From Streptomyces sp. SA15 (GTDB taxonomy: Bacteria; Actinomycetota; Actinomycetes; Streptomycetales; Streptomycetaceae): DNA of 64,000 bases. Location of the stretch: assembly GCF_002291145.1 (NCBI RefSeq), contig NZ_NTGE01000007.1, forward strand, positions 52,418-116,417. Reading direction: 5' to 3'. The notes beneath the pieces are model-generated. The model saw only the letters and a program-made list of their open reading frames with translations, searched no databases and had not been told where the DNA came from. Positions 8,468-17,304 of the stretch are shown here, one piece after another; the stretch's first letter is position 1; each line of letters opens with the position of its first letter. The position numbers were made by a program, and so were the translations under genes.

Positions 8468-9529
8468 TTGACCGACCACCTCGTCGACGCCCGCGTTCCG
8501 CGCGACCTGCGCGCCTTCATCGCGTCGCTGCCGAAGGCCGAACTGCACGTGCACCACGTCGGCTCCGCCTCCCCGCGCATCGTCTCGGAACTGGCCGCCC
8601 GCCACCCCGACTCCAAGGTCCCCACCGACCCCGAGGCCCTGGTCGACTACTTCACCTTCACGGACTTCGCCCACTTCATCGAGGTGTACCTGTCCGTCGT
8701 CGACCTGATCCGCACGCCGGAGGACGTACGGCTGCTGACGTTCGAGGTGGCCCGGGACCTGGCCCGGCAGCAGGTGCGCTACGCCGAGCTGACCGTCACC
8801 CCGTTCTCCTCGACCCGCCGGGGCATCGACGAGCGGGCCTTCATGGACGCGATCGAGGACGCGCGGAAGGCGGCGGAGGCCGACTTCGGGACCGTTCTGC
8901 GCTGGTGCTTCGACATCCCCGGCGAGGCCGGTCTGGAGGCCGCCGAGGAGACGACACGGCTGGCCACCGACGACCGGGTGCGCCCGGAGGGGCTGGTCTC
9001 CTTCGGGCTCGGCGGGCCCGAGATCGGCGTGCCCCGGCCGCAGTTCAAGCCGTACTTCGACCGGGCGATCGCCGCCGGACTGCGGTCGGTGCCGCACGCG
9101 GGCGAGACCACCGGCCCTCAGACCGTGTGGGACGCGCTCACCGAACTGCGCGCCGAGCGCATCGGACACGGCACCAGCTCCGCGCGGGATCCCAAGCTCC
9201 TCGCCCACCTCGCCGAGCACCGGATCGCCCTGGAGGTCTGCCCGACCTCCAACATCGCCACGCGCGCGGTCCGCACCCTCGACGAGCACCCGATCAAGGA
9301 GTTCGTGGAGGCCGGCGTCCTGGTCACGATCAACTCCGACGACCCGCCGATGTTCGGCACCGACCTCAACAACGAGTACGCGGTCGCCGCCCGGCTGCTG
9401 GACCTCGACGAGCGGGGCCTGGCCGAGCTGGCGAAGAACGGGGTCGAGGCGGCCTTCCTGGACGAGGCCGGCAAGGCGCGGATCAAGGAGGAGATCGACA
9501 CCTTCACCTCGGCCTGGCTCGCCCCCTGA
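8468..9529 (+). CDS. Adenosine deaminase-family enzyme, probably 6-aminodeoxyfutalosine deaminase
   Basis: 353-residue amidohydrolase. The TTG start at 8468 is chosen because GGGGAGG lies 5 bases upstream; the ATG at 8438 lacks this. Metal and catalytic motifs are HVHH near the N-terminus, HAGE in the middle, HGTSS and SDDP near the C-terminus. The canonical ADA motif HxHxDG reads HVHHVG here, so the Asp that contacts the ribose 5'-OH of adenosine is a Val. From established work, the COG1816 member Sav2595 of S. avermitilis deaminates 6-aminodeoxyfutalosine in menaquinone biosynthesis; gene order suggests this is its orthologue. Database labels will probably read adenosine deaminase. Confidence 0.8.
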   Translation: MTDHLVDARVPRDLRAFIASLPKAELHVHHVGSASPRIVSELAARHPDSKVPTDPEALVDYFTFTDFAHFIEVYLSVVDLIRTPEDVRLLTFEVARDLARQQVRYAELTVTPFSSTRRGIDERAFMDAIEDARKAAEADFGTVLRWCFDIPGEAGLEAAEETTRLATDDRVRPEGLVSFGLGGPEIGVPRPQFKPYFDRAIAAGLRSVPHAGETTGPQTVWDALTELRAERIGHGTSSARDPKLLAHLAEHRIALEVCPTSNIATRAVRTLDEHPIKEFVEAGVLVTINSDDPPMFGTDLNNEYAVAARLLDLDERGLAELAKNGVEAAFLDEAGKARIKEEIDTFTSAWLAP

Positions 9530-9567
9530 GGGGTCCCCTCCAAGAGCCGTCCCCGCACAATGGGCGG

Positions 9568-10341
9568 ATGCAGAACCTGACCGCCGTGGCCCACCGCGGC
9601 GACCCCTACCGCGTCCGCGAGAACACCATCGACTCGCTGCGTTCCGCGCTCCGCCGGGGCGCGGACGCGGTGGAGATCGACGTACGGCTGACCCGCGACG
9701 GCGTTCCCGTGCTGCTGCACGACGACACACTGAAGCGGCTGTGGGAGCACGACCGGCCGCTGCTGTCGCTGTCGGCGGACGAGGTGCGCGGGCTGACGTT
9801 CGGGAAGGTGCCGACGCTGGCCGAGGCGCTGGCCGCGACCGACGGCAGCCGGGTGATGCTCGACCTGCCGGGCACCTCGGACGTGCGGATGGCGCGCCGG
9901 GTCGTGCACGTCGTCCGCGAGTGCGGGGCGGCGGACCGCGTGTACTACTGCGCGGACGCCACGGCCATGCTCGCCGTGCGCGCCGCCGACAAGGCCGCCG
10001 AGATCGCGCTGACCTGGACGACGCTGGCCCCGCCGCGCCCCGCCCTGCTGGACGCGGTACGCCCGCGCTGGCTCAACTACCGCTTCGCCCTGGTCGACCA
10101 CAGTCTCGCCGACCGCGTTCACGCCGACGGCTACCTGCTGTCCGTATGGACCCCCGACACCCGCCGCTCGATGCGCCGCCTCACCGCCATGGGCGTCGAC
10201 TCGATCACCACGAACCGCATCGACACACTGTGCGCCCTGCGCGACGGCGGCGGACCGCGCGGCCCGGCGAACTCCTGCGGGAGTCCTACACCCGCGATTC
10301 CTGAGGAACGGTCGCCGGATCGGCCGGGGTCGCGCGGGTGA
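9568..10341 (+). CDS. Glycerophosphodiester phosphodiesterase family protein
   Basis: 257 residues with the GDPD TIM-barrel signature: HRGD at residues 9-12, RENTIDS, VEIDVRLTRDGVPVLLHDDTL around 38-58, and the C-terminal YLLSVWTPD ... GVDSITTNRID. The family hydrolyses glycerophosphodiesters to glycerol-3-phosphate and an alcohol. There is no signal peptide, so it is probably cytoplasmic. The ATG at 9568 is preceded by CACAAT-GGGCGG, a layout typical of leaderless Streptomyces transcripts. Its last 56 bp overlap the 3' end of the convergent sigma-factor gene. Confidence 0.88.
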   Translation: MQNLTAVAHRGDPYRVRENTIDSLRSALRRGADAVEIDVRLTRDGVPVLLHDDTLKRLWEHDRPLLSLSADEVRGLTFGKVPTLAEALAATDGSRVMLDLPGTSDVRMARRVVHVVRECGAADRVYYCADATAMLAVRAADKAAEIALTWTTLAPPRPALLDAVRPRWLNYRFALVDHSLADRVHADGYLLSVWTPDTRRSMRRLTAMGVDSITTNRIDTLCALRDGGGPRGPANSCGSPTPAIPEERSPDRPGSRG

Positions 10342-11950
10342 CGTACTGCGGCACGGGGGTGTCGTCCTTGCCGGTGTCGCGGACCAGGCCGTAGCGGATC
10401 GCGCCCTGCGGGGGTCCGCTGTTCACATCCTCGTTCACCGCGTTCCAACTGGACGGGAAGACGCTCAGGCCGTAGTCGGCGCCCCGCTCGTTCACGGTGA
10501 GGGTGACGCTGCCGTCGACGTAGAAGTACTCGTTCTGCCACATCTGCTGGGTGCCGGCCGGGAGCACGGTGTAGCCGATGTCCGGGTTGCCCATGCCGGT
10601 GGCGGAGCCGTCGGAGCCGCCGTTCACGGGGTCGTCCATACGGCGGCCGCCGCCCGAGGCCACGTGGAAGAGCTTGCCCTCGAGGCCGGTCCAGGTCGGC
10701 ATGACCAGTCCGCCCGGCCGGTACTGGGGAGAGATCTGCCAGCGGACGAGGACATAGCCCTGGCCGGTGAGCTTGACGCTGTCGCCGCGGTGGTTCATCA
10801 CGGCGTGCGCGCCGCCGGTGCTGGTGATCCCGGACTCCGGCCGGTGCGGCAGGGGCGCGGGCTTCGCATTCCGGTCCGGTGCCCGGTCGACGGCGTCGAC
10901 GACGCTGCCGTACAGGTCGGCCTTCGGCTGGGTCGCCGACGGTGAGGGCGAAGGGGGCGGGGCGGCCGGAAGAGACGGCGGGGCGGACGTGGCCGTCGCC
11001 GTGGGCGTGGGCGTGACGGCCGCGCGCGGGGGCGGGGCGTCGGGGGGCTGCGTGACGACGTACGCGCCGCCCGCGACGATGGAAGCGCCCGCGGTCACGG
11101 CGACCGCCGGCTTGGTCAGCGCGCCGAGCACCTTCGCGGACCAGCTGACGGAGGTGGCGGCGGACGTGGCGGCCACCGCCGTCTTGCCGCCGAAGGCCAG
11201 CGAGAGGGTGAAGCCGACCGGGATCGGGACGAGCGCGATCCCGACGAGCAGGCGTTCCGCCGGTACGACGGTCTCGCGGGCGTCGCCGCAGTAGCCGCAG
11301 CGCCTGATGTGCCGGGCCAGCCGCTTGCGCCAGACGGAGTCGGGGAGGCCGTTCCAGCGGCCGGTCAGCTCGCGCAGGTCCGGGCAGGCGCCGTCGAGGG
11401 CCCGCACGATGCCGCGTGAGGTCTCCAGGCGCTCCTTCATCCGCTGGACGCGCACGGCGGCGTGCTGCCGGCTGATGCCGACGGCCGCCGCCAGCTCACG
11501 CCGGTTGAGCTCGCCGGCGACCTCCAGCCACCACAACGACAACAGTTGCCGGTCCTCGTCGTCGAGCCAGCGCACCGCCTCCGCGACCTCACGCCGCTGC
11601 CCCTCCAACTGCAGCCTCAGCACGGTGAGTTCGGCGAAGTCCGTGGCCTCGTGGGCCGCCGCCTCGTCCAGCTTCTCCGTGGACCTGCGGCGCGCCCGGT
11701 CCCGGATCTGCCGCATCGCGATCGCCACCAGCCAGGACCGGAAGCTGTCCGGGTCGCGCAGGGAGCCGAGGTTGTCGACGGCTCGGAGCATGGTCTCCTG
11801 GACGACGTCGTCGACGTCGGCGTGGCCGTTCAGGGCGCGGCCGACGATGTTGTAGACCAGCGGCAGCCAGCCCGCGACCAGCTCGTCCAGCGCCTGCCGG
11901 TCGCCGGCCTGCGCTGCCGCGATGGTGTCGCGCCATTGCCGCGTGTCCAC
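10286..11950 (-). CDS. ECF-type sigma factor fused to a zinc anti-sigma-like motif, membrane segments and an extracytoplasmic domain
   Basis: 554 residues from the GTG at 11950 (AAAGGA about 5 bases upstream); a GTG at 11977 would add nine residues. Region sigma-2 is about 17-88 (DVDDVVQETMLRA) and sigma-4 about 118-175 with helix-turn-helix AAAVGISRQHAAVRVQRMK. H214, C218 and C221 then form an Hx3Cx2C motif as in zinc-binding anti-sigma proteins. Hydrophobic segments (about 233-254 and 281-300), a Pro/Thr/Ser linker (302-342) and a roughly 210-residue, probably outside domain rich in beta-strand pattern follow. It looks like sensor, anchor and sigma factor in one chain. ECF groups with fused C-terminal domains are known; the ligand here is not recognised. 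The 3' end overlaps the GDPD gene. Confidence 0.85.
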   Translation of the reverse strand: MDTRQWRDTIAAAQAGDRQALDELVAGWLPLVYNIVGRALNGHADVDDVVQETMLRAVDNLGSLRDPDSFRSWLVAIAMRQIRDRARRRSTEKLDEAAAHEATDFAELTVLRLQLEGQRREVAEAVRWLDDEDRQLLSLWWLEVAGELNRRELAAAVGISRQHAAVRVQRMKERLETSRGIVRALDGACPDLRELTGRWNGLPDSVWRKRLARHIRRCGYCGDARETVVPAERLLVGIALVPIPVGFTLSLAFGGKTAVAATSAATSVSWSAKVLGALTKPAVAVTAGASIVAGGAYVVTQPPDAPPPRAAVTPTPTATATSAPPSLPAAPPPSPSPSATQPKADLYGSVVDAVDRAPDRNAKPAPLPHRPESGITSTGGAHAVMNHRGDSVKLTGQGYVLVRWQISPQYRPGGLVMPTWTGLEGKLFHVASGGGRRMDDPVNGGSDGSATGMGNPDIGYTVLPAGTQQMWQNEYFYVDGSVTLTVNERGADYGLSVFPSSWNAVNEDVNSGPPQGAIRYGLVRDTGKDDTPVPQYVTRATPADPATVPQESRV

Positions 11951-12256
11951 GTCGTCCTTTCCCTCGCGCTCTCTCACGTTGTTCCCGCACGCACCCTCTC
12001 AGGTGCGCCTGGGGTCATGGCTATGTCGGGCATCACAGCGTGGAGACGGCGTGAAGGTGTCCGCGATAACAGTTTTTTGAGCGGGCTTCGGGGGCCCTTA
12101 GGGGCACTCCCTCACAACACCCTTGCCCATCACCGCACTTGCTCCGGGTTGCACCAGGGTCCGGTGCCCTCCTTGCCGACGATCCGGGAGACACCGTACG
12201 GCCACAGGATGATCGCCAACACATCCCGTACATCCGTCGACCTCTGGAGCCGCCGC
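11951..12256. other. Divergent intergenic region between the sigma-factor and serine-hydrolase genes
   Basis: 306 bp without a convincing gene. It holds the upstream regions of both divergent genes, a run of six T at 12072-12077 that is unusual in this GC-rich genome, and a small GCACC/GGTGC stem near 12153-12169. No promoter or operator was assigned with confidence. Confidence 0.5.
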
Positions 12257-13411
12257 ATGCGCGCCCGCCGCCGTACGACCGTCCTCGCCGCCTCCCTCGT
12301 CCTCGCCCTGGGCGCCGGCCCGCTGGCCGCCCCCGCGTTCGCGGCCTCCGCTCCGGCGGCCGCGCACACCACGACGACCGACCTGGACACCCAGGCCCTG
12401 GAGAACGCGCTCAAGAACCTCCCCGACCAGGACGCCACCGCGGCCCTCGTCCGGGTCGGCGGCACCGACGGCACCTGGCGCGGCAGCGCGGGCGTGCACG
12501 ACCTGGCGAGCGGCCGGGCGGCGGACCCGGACGCGCGCTTCCGGGCGGGTTCGACGACGAAGGTAGTGACGGCGGCCGTCGTCCTGCAGCTCGCGGCGGA
12601 GGGCGAGGTCCGCCTGGACAAGCCCGTGCAGCACTACCTCCCGGGGCTGCTGACCCGCGACTTCAAGCCGATCACCGTACGGCAGCTGCTGAACCACACC
12701 AGCGGCATCCAGCCGGGCAAAAGCCTCGGGAACACCTTCGAGGAGCTGTACGCCCACCGCTTCGACACGCTGACACCCCAGGAGGTCGTCGCGTCCGCGG
12801 TGGCGAAGGGACCGGAGTTCCGCCCGGGGTGCAAGCAGCACTACCTGAACATCAACTACACGATCCTCGGCCTGCTGATCGAGAAGGTGACGGGACAGTC
12901 GTACGCCTCGGAGGCCACCCGGCGCGTCCTGCTGCCCGCCGAAATGCGGGACACCTACTTCCCCGGCACCGACCCGGCCATCCGGGGGCCGCACAACCAC
13001 GGCTACCAGGCCGTGAAGCGGGCCGACGGCACGACGGACTTCGTGGACGTGACGGACTGGAACCAGGCGGACCGCTGGGCGGCCGGCGACATGATCTCCA
13101 CCACCGCGGACCTGGAGAGCCTGCTGACCCACCTGTTCCGCGGCGACCTGGTCCCCCGGCCGCAGCTGAAGGAGATGTTCACGGTGCCGAAGGGCATCGA
13201 GGGCGCCACCATGAGCGCCGGTCTGCAGCGCTTCGAGTTCGAGGGCCGGGTCTACTGGCTCAAGTCGGGCGCCCGCTACGGCTACGGCACGTTGATCGCC
13301 GCGACCCGCGATCTGTCACGCACGCTGGTCGTCTCCGTGGGCGCGACGGACGCGAAGAGCGAGGACATGAACCCGGTGACCGAGCGGATCGCGCGGGCGG
13401 CGCTCAAGTAG
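12257..13411 (+). CDS. Secreted serine hydrolase (class C beta-lactamase / D-Ala-D-Ala carboxypeptidase fold)
   Basis: 384 residues from the ATG at 12257 (TGGAG 7 bases upstream); an in-frame ATG at 12209 lacks a ribosome-binding site. The Sec signal peptide (MRARRRTTVLAASLVLALG then an Ala-rich cleavage zone) marks it as exported. The SxxK nucleophile motif is STTK, the second motif is YLN in HYLNINYTILG, and a KSG box near the C-terminus (LKSGARYGYG) replaces the usual HTG/KTG. The family covers DD-carboxypeptidases, esterases and beta-lactamases; the substrate cannot be fixed. It is divergent from the membrane-anchored sigma factor, so it is a plausible but unproven target. Confidence 0.88.
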   Translation: MRARRRTTVLAASLVLALGAGPLAAPAFAASAPAAAHTTTTDLDTQALENALKNLPDQDATAALVRVGGTDGTWRGSAGVHDLASGRAADPDARFRAGSTTKVVTAAVVLQLAAEGEVRLDKPVQHYLPGLLTRDFKPITVRQLLNHTSGIQPGKSLGNTFEELYAHRFDTLTPQEVVASAVAKGPEFRPGCKQHYLNINYTILGLLIEKVTGQSYASEATRRVLLPAEMRDTYFPGTDPAIRGPHNHGYQAVKRADGTTDFVDVTDWNQADRWAAGDMISTTADLESLLTHLFRGDLVPRPQLKEMFTVPKGIEGATMSAGLQRFEFEGRVYWLKSGARYGYGTLIAATRDLSRTLVVSVGATDAKSEDMNPVTERIARAALK

Positions 13412-13553
13412 CGGGGACGACGGGGAAGGCCGTGGCCCCGCTGAGCACCAGGCAGACGACGAAGACCAGCCATGCGGCAGCGTACGCCGAAGTTGAACAT
13501 GTTCAAAAATGCTTTCCTCTGAAGCGCACCTGCCCACCACGGAGGGGGAACAC

Positions 13554-13590
13554 CGCGGCCCCGGACGGGAACTTCCCGTCCGGGGCCGCG
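13554..13590. terminator. 18-bp perfect stem-loop between convergent genes
   Basis: CGCGGCCCCGGACGGGAA (13554-13571) and TTCCCGTCCGGGGCCGCG (13573-13590) are perfect complements around a single C. It lies 27 bp past the stop of the aldehyde dehydrogenase and can serve both convergent genes. Confidence 0.85.
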
Positions 13591-13616
13591 CCCGTGTCCG
13601 CCGAACCGCCGGAGGC

Positions 13617-15053
13617 TCACGCGTCCAGCGACGTCATCACATGCTTGATCCGCGTGTAGTCGTCGAAGCCGTACGCCGACAGGTCCTTGCCGTAGCCGGA
13701 CTTCTTGAAGCCGCCGTGCGGCATCTCGGCGACCAGCGGGATGTGGGTGTTGATCCACACGCAGCCGAAGTCCAGCTTCTTGGACATCCGCATCGCGCGG
13801 GAGTGGTCCTTGGTCCACACCGAGGAGGCGAGGGCGTACTCGACGCCGTTGGCCCACCGCACGGCCTGGTCCTCGTCGGAGAAGGACTGGACGGTGATGA
13901 CCGGGCCGAAGACCTCCTTCTGGATGATCTCGTCGTCCTGCTTGACGCCGGAGACGACGGTCGGGGCGAAGAAGTAACCCTGCTCGCCGACCCGCTTGCC
14001 GCCGGTCTCCACGCGCGCGTGGGCGGGCAGACGGTTGATGAAGCCCTCGACCTGCGCGAGCTGGTTGGGGTTGTTGAGCGGGCCGTACAGCACGTCCTCG
14101 TCGTCCGGCAGGCCCGTCTTGGTGTCGGCGGCGGCCTTGGCGAGCGCGGAGACGAACTCGTCGTGGATGGCCTCGTGGACGAGGACCCGGCAGGCGGCCG
14201 TACAGTCCTGGCCGGCGTTGAAGAAGCCCGCGACCGAGATGTCCTCGACGGCCTTGGCGATGTCGGTGTCCTCGAAGACGACGACCGGCGCCTTGCCGCC
14301 CAGCTCCAGGTGGACGCGCTTGACGTCCTTGGACGCGGACTCCGCGACCTGCATGCCGGCCCGGACGGAGCCGGTGATGGAGGCCATGGCGGGAATCGGG
14401 TGCTCGACCATCAGACGGCCGGTCTCACGGTCGCCGGTGATGACGTTGAAGACACCCTTGGGCAGGACCGAGCCGAGGATCTCCGCGATGAGGACGGTGG
14501 AGGCGGGGGTGGTGTCGGACGGCTTGAGCACCACCGTGTTGCCCGCAGCGATCGCCGGGGCGAACTTCCACACGGCCATCATCATCGGGTAGTTCCACGG
14601 CGCGACCTGCGCGCAGACGCCGACCGGCTCGCGGCGGACGATCGAGGTCAGCCCCTCCATGTACTCGCCGGCGCTGCGCCCCTCCAGCATCCGGGCCGCG
14701 CCCGCGAAGAAGCGGATCTGGTCGACCATCGGCGGGATCTCCTCGGAGCGGGTCAGCCCGACCGGCTTGCCCGTGTTCTCCACCTCGGCCGCGATCAGCT
14801 CCTCGGCGCGCTCCTCGAACGCGTCCGCGATCTTCAGGAGGGCCTTCTGGCGCTCGGCGGGAGTCGTGTCGCGCCAGCCGGGGAAGGCCGCGTCGGCGGC
14901 CGCCATCGCGGCGTCGACGTCCGCCTGCCCGGACAGCGGCGCGGTCGCGTACGCCTCGCCCGTCGCGGGGTTGACCACCTCGGTGGTCCGTCCGTCGGCG
15001 GCGTCCCGGAACTCACCGTCGATGTAGTTGCGCAGACGACGAAGCTCGCTCAC
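13617..15053 (-). CDS. Gamma-aminobutyraldehyde dehydrogenase-like aldehyde dehydrogenase
   Basis: 478-residue NAD-dependent aldehyde dehydrogenase. General base Glu250 lies in LELGGKAP and nucleophile Cys284 in GQDCTAACR; the coenzyme motif ITGSVRAGM is at about 226-234. Its length and the C-terminal pattern KSGYGKDLSAYGFDDYTRIKH match PatD/PuuC-type enzymes that oxidise 4-aminobutanal to GABA. It is divergent from an Lrp-type regulator and aminotransferase. With the second copy at 5102-6637 it frames a polyamine-catabolism region. Confidence 0.92.
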   Translation of the reverse strand: MSELRRLRNYIDGEFRDAADGRTTEVVNPATGEAYATAPLSGQADVDAAMAAADAAFPGWRDTTPAERQKALLKIADAFEERAEELIAAEVENTGKPVGLTRSEEIPPMVDQIRFFAGAARMLEGRSAGEYMEGLTSIVRREPVGVCAQVAPWNYPMMMAVWKFAPAIAAGNTVVLKPSDTTPASTVLIAEILGSVLPKGVFNVITGDRETGRLMVEHPIPAMASITGSVRAGMQVAESASKDVKRVHLELGGKAPVVVFEDTDIAKAVEDISVAGFFNAGQDCTAACRVLVHEAIHDEFVSALAKAAADTKTGLPDDEDVLYGPLNNPNQLAQVEGFINRLPAHARVETGGKRVGEQGYFFAPTVVSGVKQDDEIIQKEVFGPVITVQSFSDEDQAVRWANGVEYALASSVWTKDHSRAMRMSKKLDFGCVWINTHIPLVAEMPHGGFKKSGYGKDLSAYGFDDYTRIKHVMTSLDA

Positions 15054-15236
15054 TGCCGGCCTCCTGTCAGGTCGAACTGTCCAATCCTTGAGACACCCAC
15101 CCTAGTCGGCCGCCCCACGTTTTCAACAGCCCCGATCGCGCCAACGCTGCGAAATCCGCAGGTCTCCGCCACATAAACAACGAATTTCATCGATGGAGCC
15201 TTGCGAAATTGTCGAGACGTCGTGCACAGTGACGTC

Positions 15237-15746
15237 GTGGCCAGTCGAAGCGCAGACCCCAGGGACTCCCGGGACTCCCGCGAGTCCAGGAACGGCACCC
15301 CGCACCTGGATGCCGTCTCCCTCGCCATCATCGAGCAGCTCCAGGAGGACGGCCGCCGGCCGTACGCCGCCATCGGCAAGGCCGTCGGCCTGTCCGAGGC
15401 CGCCGTGCGCCAGCGCGTCCAGAAGCTGCTCGACCAGGGCGTGATGCAGATCGTCGCCGTCACGGACCCGCTCACCGTGGGCTTCCGGCGCCAGGCGATG
15501 GTCGGCGTCAACGTCGAGGGCGACGTGGAGTCCGTGGCCGACGCGCTGAGCGCCATGTCCGAGTGCGAGTACGTGGTGATGACCGCGGGCTCCTTCGACC
15601 TGATGGTGGAGATCGTCTGCGAGGACGACGACCACCTCCTGGACGTCATCAACAAACGCATGCGAGCCATCCCCGGCGTGCGCTCCACCGAGAGCTTCGT
15701 CTACCTCAAGCTCAAGAAGCAGACCTACATGTGGGGAACCCGATAA
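15237..15746 (+). CDS. Lrp/AsnC family transcriptional regulator
   Basis: 169 residues. The N-terminal winged helix-turn-helix starts at LDAVSLAIIEQLQEDGRRPYA, with recognition helix in LSEAAVRQRVQKL. A C-terminal RAM/AsnC ligand-binding domain follows (MVGVNVEGD through LKLKKQ). The GTG at 15237 is chosen: a CACAGT hexamer at 15225-15230, 6 bases upstream, fits a leaderless start; an in-frame TTG lies at 15201. It stops 2 bp before the aminotransferase GTG, so the two are co-transcribed, and it is divergent from the aldehyde dehydrogenase. It probably controls both in response to an amino acid or polyamine. Confidence 0.88.
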   Translation: MASRSADPRDSRDSRESRNGTPHLDAVSLAIIEQLQEDGRRPYAAIGKAVGLSEAAVRQRVQKLLDQGVMQIVAVTDPLTVGFRRQAMVGVNVEGDVESVADALSAMSECEYVVMTAGSFDLMVEIVCEDDDHLLDVINKRMRAIPGVRSTESFVYLKLKKQTYMWGTR

Positions 15747-15748
15747 CC

Positions 15749-17122
15749 GTGACCACCGACAGCCCCAAGGACCTCAGCCGGACCGCGTACGACCACCTGT
15801 GGATGCACTTCACCCGCATGTCCTCGTACGAGAACTCGCCCGTCCCCACCATCGTCCGGGGCGAGGGCACCCACATCTACGACGACAAGGGCAAGCGCTA
15901 CCTCGACGGTCTCGCGGGCCTGTTCGTGGTCCAGGCCGGTCACGGCCGCACGGAGCTGGCCGAGACCGCCTTCAAGCAGGCGCAGGAACTGGCGTTCTTC
16001 CCGGTGTGGTCCTACGCCCACCCGAAGGCCGTGGAGCTGGCGGAGCGCCTCGCGCAGTACGCGCCGGGCGACCTCAACAAGGTCTTCTTCACCACCGGCG
16101 GCGGCGAGGCGGTCGAGACCGCCTGGAAGCTGGCCAAGCAGTACTTCAAGCTGGTCGGCAAGCCCACCAAGCACAAGGTGATCTCCCGCGCGGTCGCCTA
16201 CCACGGCACCCCGCAGGGCGCCCTGTCCATCACCGGCCTGCCGGGCCTGAAGGCCCCTTTCGAGCCCCTCGTCCCGGGCGCGCACAAGGTCCCGAACACG
16301 AACATCTACCGGGCGCCCCTCTTCGGTGACGACCCGGTGGCCTTCGGCCGCTGGGCCGCCGACCAGATCGAGCAGCAGATCCTCTTCGAGGGCCCGGACA
16401 CGATCGCGGCGGTCTTCCTGGAGCCGGTACAGAACGCCGGCGGCTGCTTCCCGCCCCCGCCCGGCTACTTCCAGCGGGTGCGCGAGATCTGCGACAAGTA
16501 TGACGTGCTCCTTGTCTCGGACGAGGTCATCTGCGCCTTCGGCCGCCTCGGCACGATGTTCGCCTGCGACAAGTTCGGCTACGTCCCGGACATGATCACC
16601 TGCGCCAAGGGCATGACGTCCGGCTACTCCCCCATCGGCGCGTGCATCGTCTCGGACCGCCTCGCCGAGCCCTTCTACAAGGGCGACAACACCTTCCTGC
16701 ACGGCTACACCTTCGGCGGCCACCCGGTCTCCGCGGCCGTGGGCCTGGCCAACCTCGACCTGTTCGAGCGCGAGGGCCTCAACCAGCACGTGCTCGACAA
16801 CGAGTCCGCGTTCCGCGCCACCCTGGAGAAGCTGCACGACCTGCCGATCGTCGGCGACGTCCGCGGCAACGGCTTCTTCTACGGCATCGAGCTGGTGAAG
16901 GACAAGGCGACGAAGGAGTCCTTCAGCGCGGAGGAGACGGAGCGGGTCCTCTACGGCTTCCTTTCCAAGGCTCTGTTCGACAACGGCCTGTACTGCCGTG
17001 CCGACGACCGCGGCGACCCGGTCGTCCAGCTGGCTCCGCCGCTGATCGCCAACCAGGACACGTTCGACGAGATCGAACAGATCCTGCGCGCGACGCTGAC
17101 TCAGGCGTGGAGCAAGCTGTAG
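15749..17122 (+). CDS. Class III PLP-dependent aminotransferase (putrescine/GABA type)
   Basis: 457 residues. The GTG at 15749 is two bases after the TAA of the Lrp-type gene. Class III features: TTGGGEAVETAWKLA (about 115-129), the cofactor-binding Asp259 in VSDEVICAFGRLG, and the Schiff-base Lys287 in CAKGMTSGY. The family moves an omega-amino group to pyruvate or 2-oxoglutarate. Beside a divergent aminobutyraldehyde dehydrogenase, it most likely deaminates putrescine, a glutamylated polyamine or a related amine. The substrate is inferred from context. Confidence 0.9.
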   Translation: MTTDSPKDLSRTAYDHLWMHFTRMSSYENSPVPTIVRGEGTHIYDDKGKRYLDGLAGLFVVQAGHGRTELAETAFKQAQELAFFPVWSYAHPKAVELAERLAQYAPGDLNKVFFTTGGGEAVETAWKLAKQYFKLVGKPTKHKVISRAVAYHGTPQGALSITGLPGLKAPFEPLVPGAHKVPNTNIYRAPLFGDDPVAFGRWAADQIEQQILFEGPDTIAAVFLEPVQNAGGCFPPPPGYFQRVREICDKYDVLLVSDEVICAFGRLGTMFACDKFGYVPDMITCAKGMTSGYSPIGACIVSDRLAEPFYKGDNTFLHGYTFGGHPVSAAVGLANLDLFEREGLNQHVLDNESAFRATLEKLHDLPIVGDVRGNGFFYGIELVKDKATKESFSAEETERVLYGFLSKALFDNGLYCRADDRGDPVVQLAPPLIANQDTFDEIEQILRATLTQAWSKL

Positions 17123-17135
17123 CCTCCGGCGGTTC

Positions 17136-17184
17136 CGCGGCCCGGGTGCACCCGTACGAGTGAGAAGGGTGCGCCCGGGCCGCG
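17136..17184 (+). terminator. Stem-loop terminator after the aminotransferase gene
   Basis: CGCGGCCCGGGTGCACCC (17136-17153) pairs with GGGTGCGCCCGGGCCGCG (17167-17184) over 18 positions with one G-U pair and a 13-base loop. It begins 14 bp after the aminotransferase stop. Confidence 0.85.
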
Positions 17185-17304
17185 TGCTGTCCGTCGTTCC
17201 CGCCCCGGATCTTTAGCGTGCCCTGTAACCGATCGGCCCTGCCTTCGTTCCCCCGCACGGGGGATTGGCAAAGGGAATTACGGATCTGAACGAGGTGTAC
17301 GCCC

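Noticed and set aside
8032..10341. A single 769-residue frame joining the region before and through the deaminase to the GDPD gene
   Set aside because: Only its last 257 residues (from 9568) look like protein; the earlier part is a shadow of the deaminase gene in another frame.
12060..12170. Possible tRNA-like segment in the sigma/serine hydrolase gap
   Set aside because: No acceptor, D or T-loop arrangement could be drawn; only small unrelated stems.
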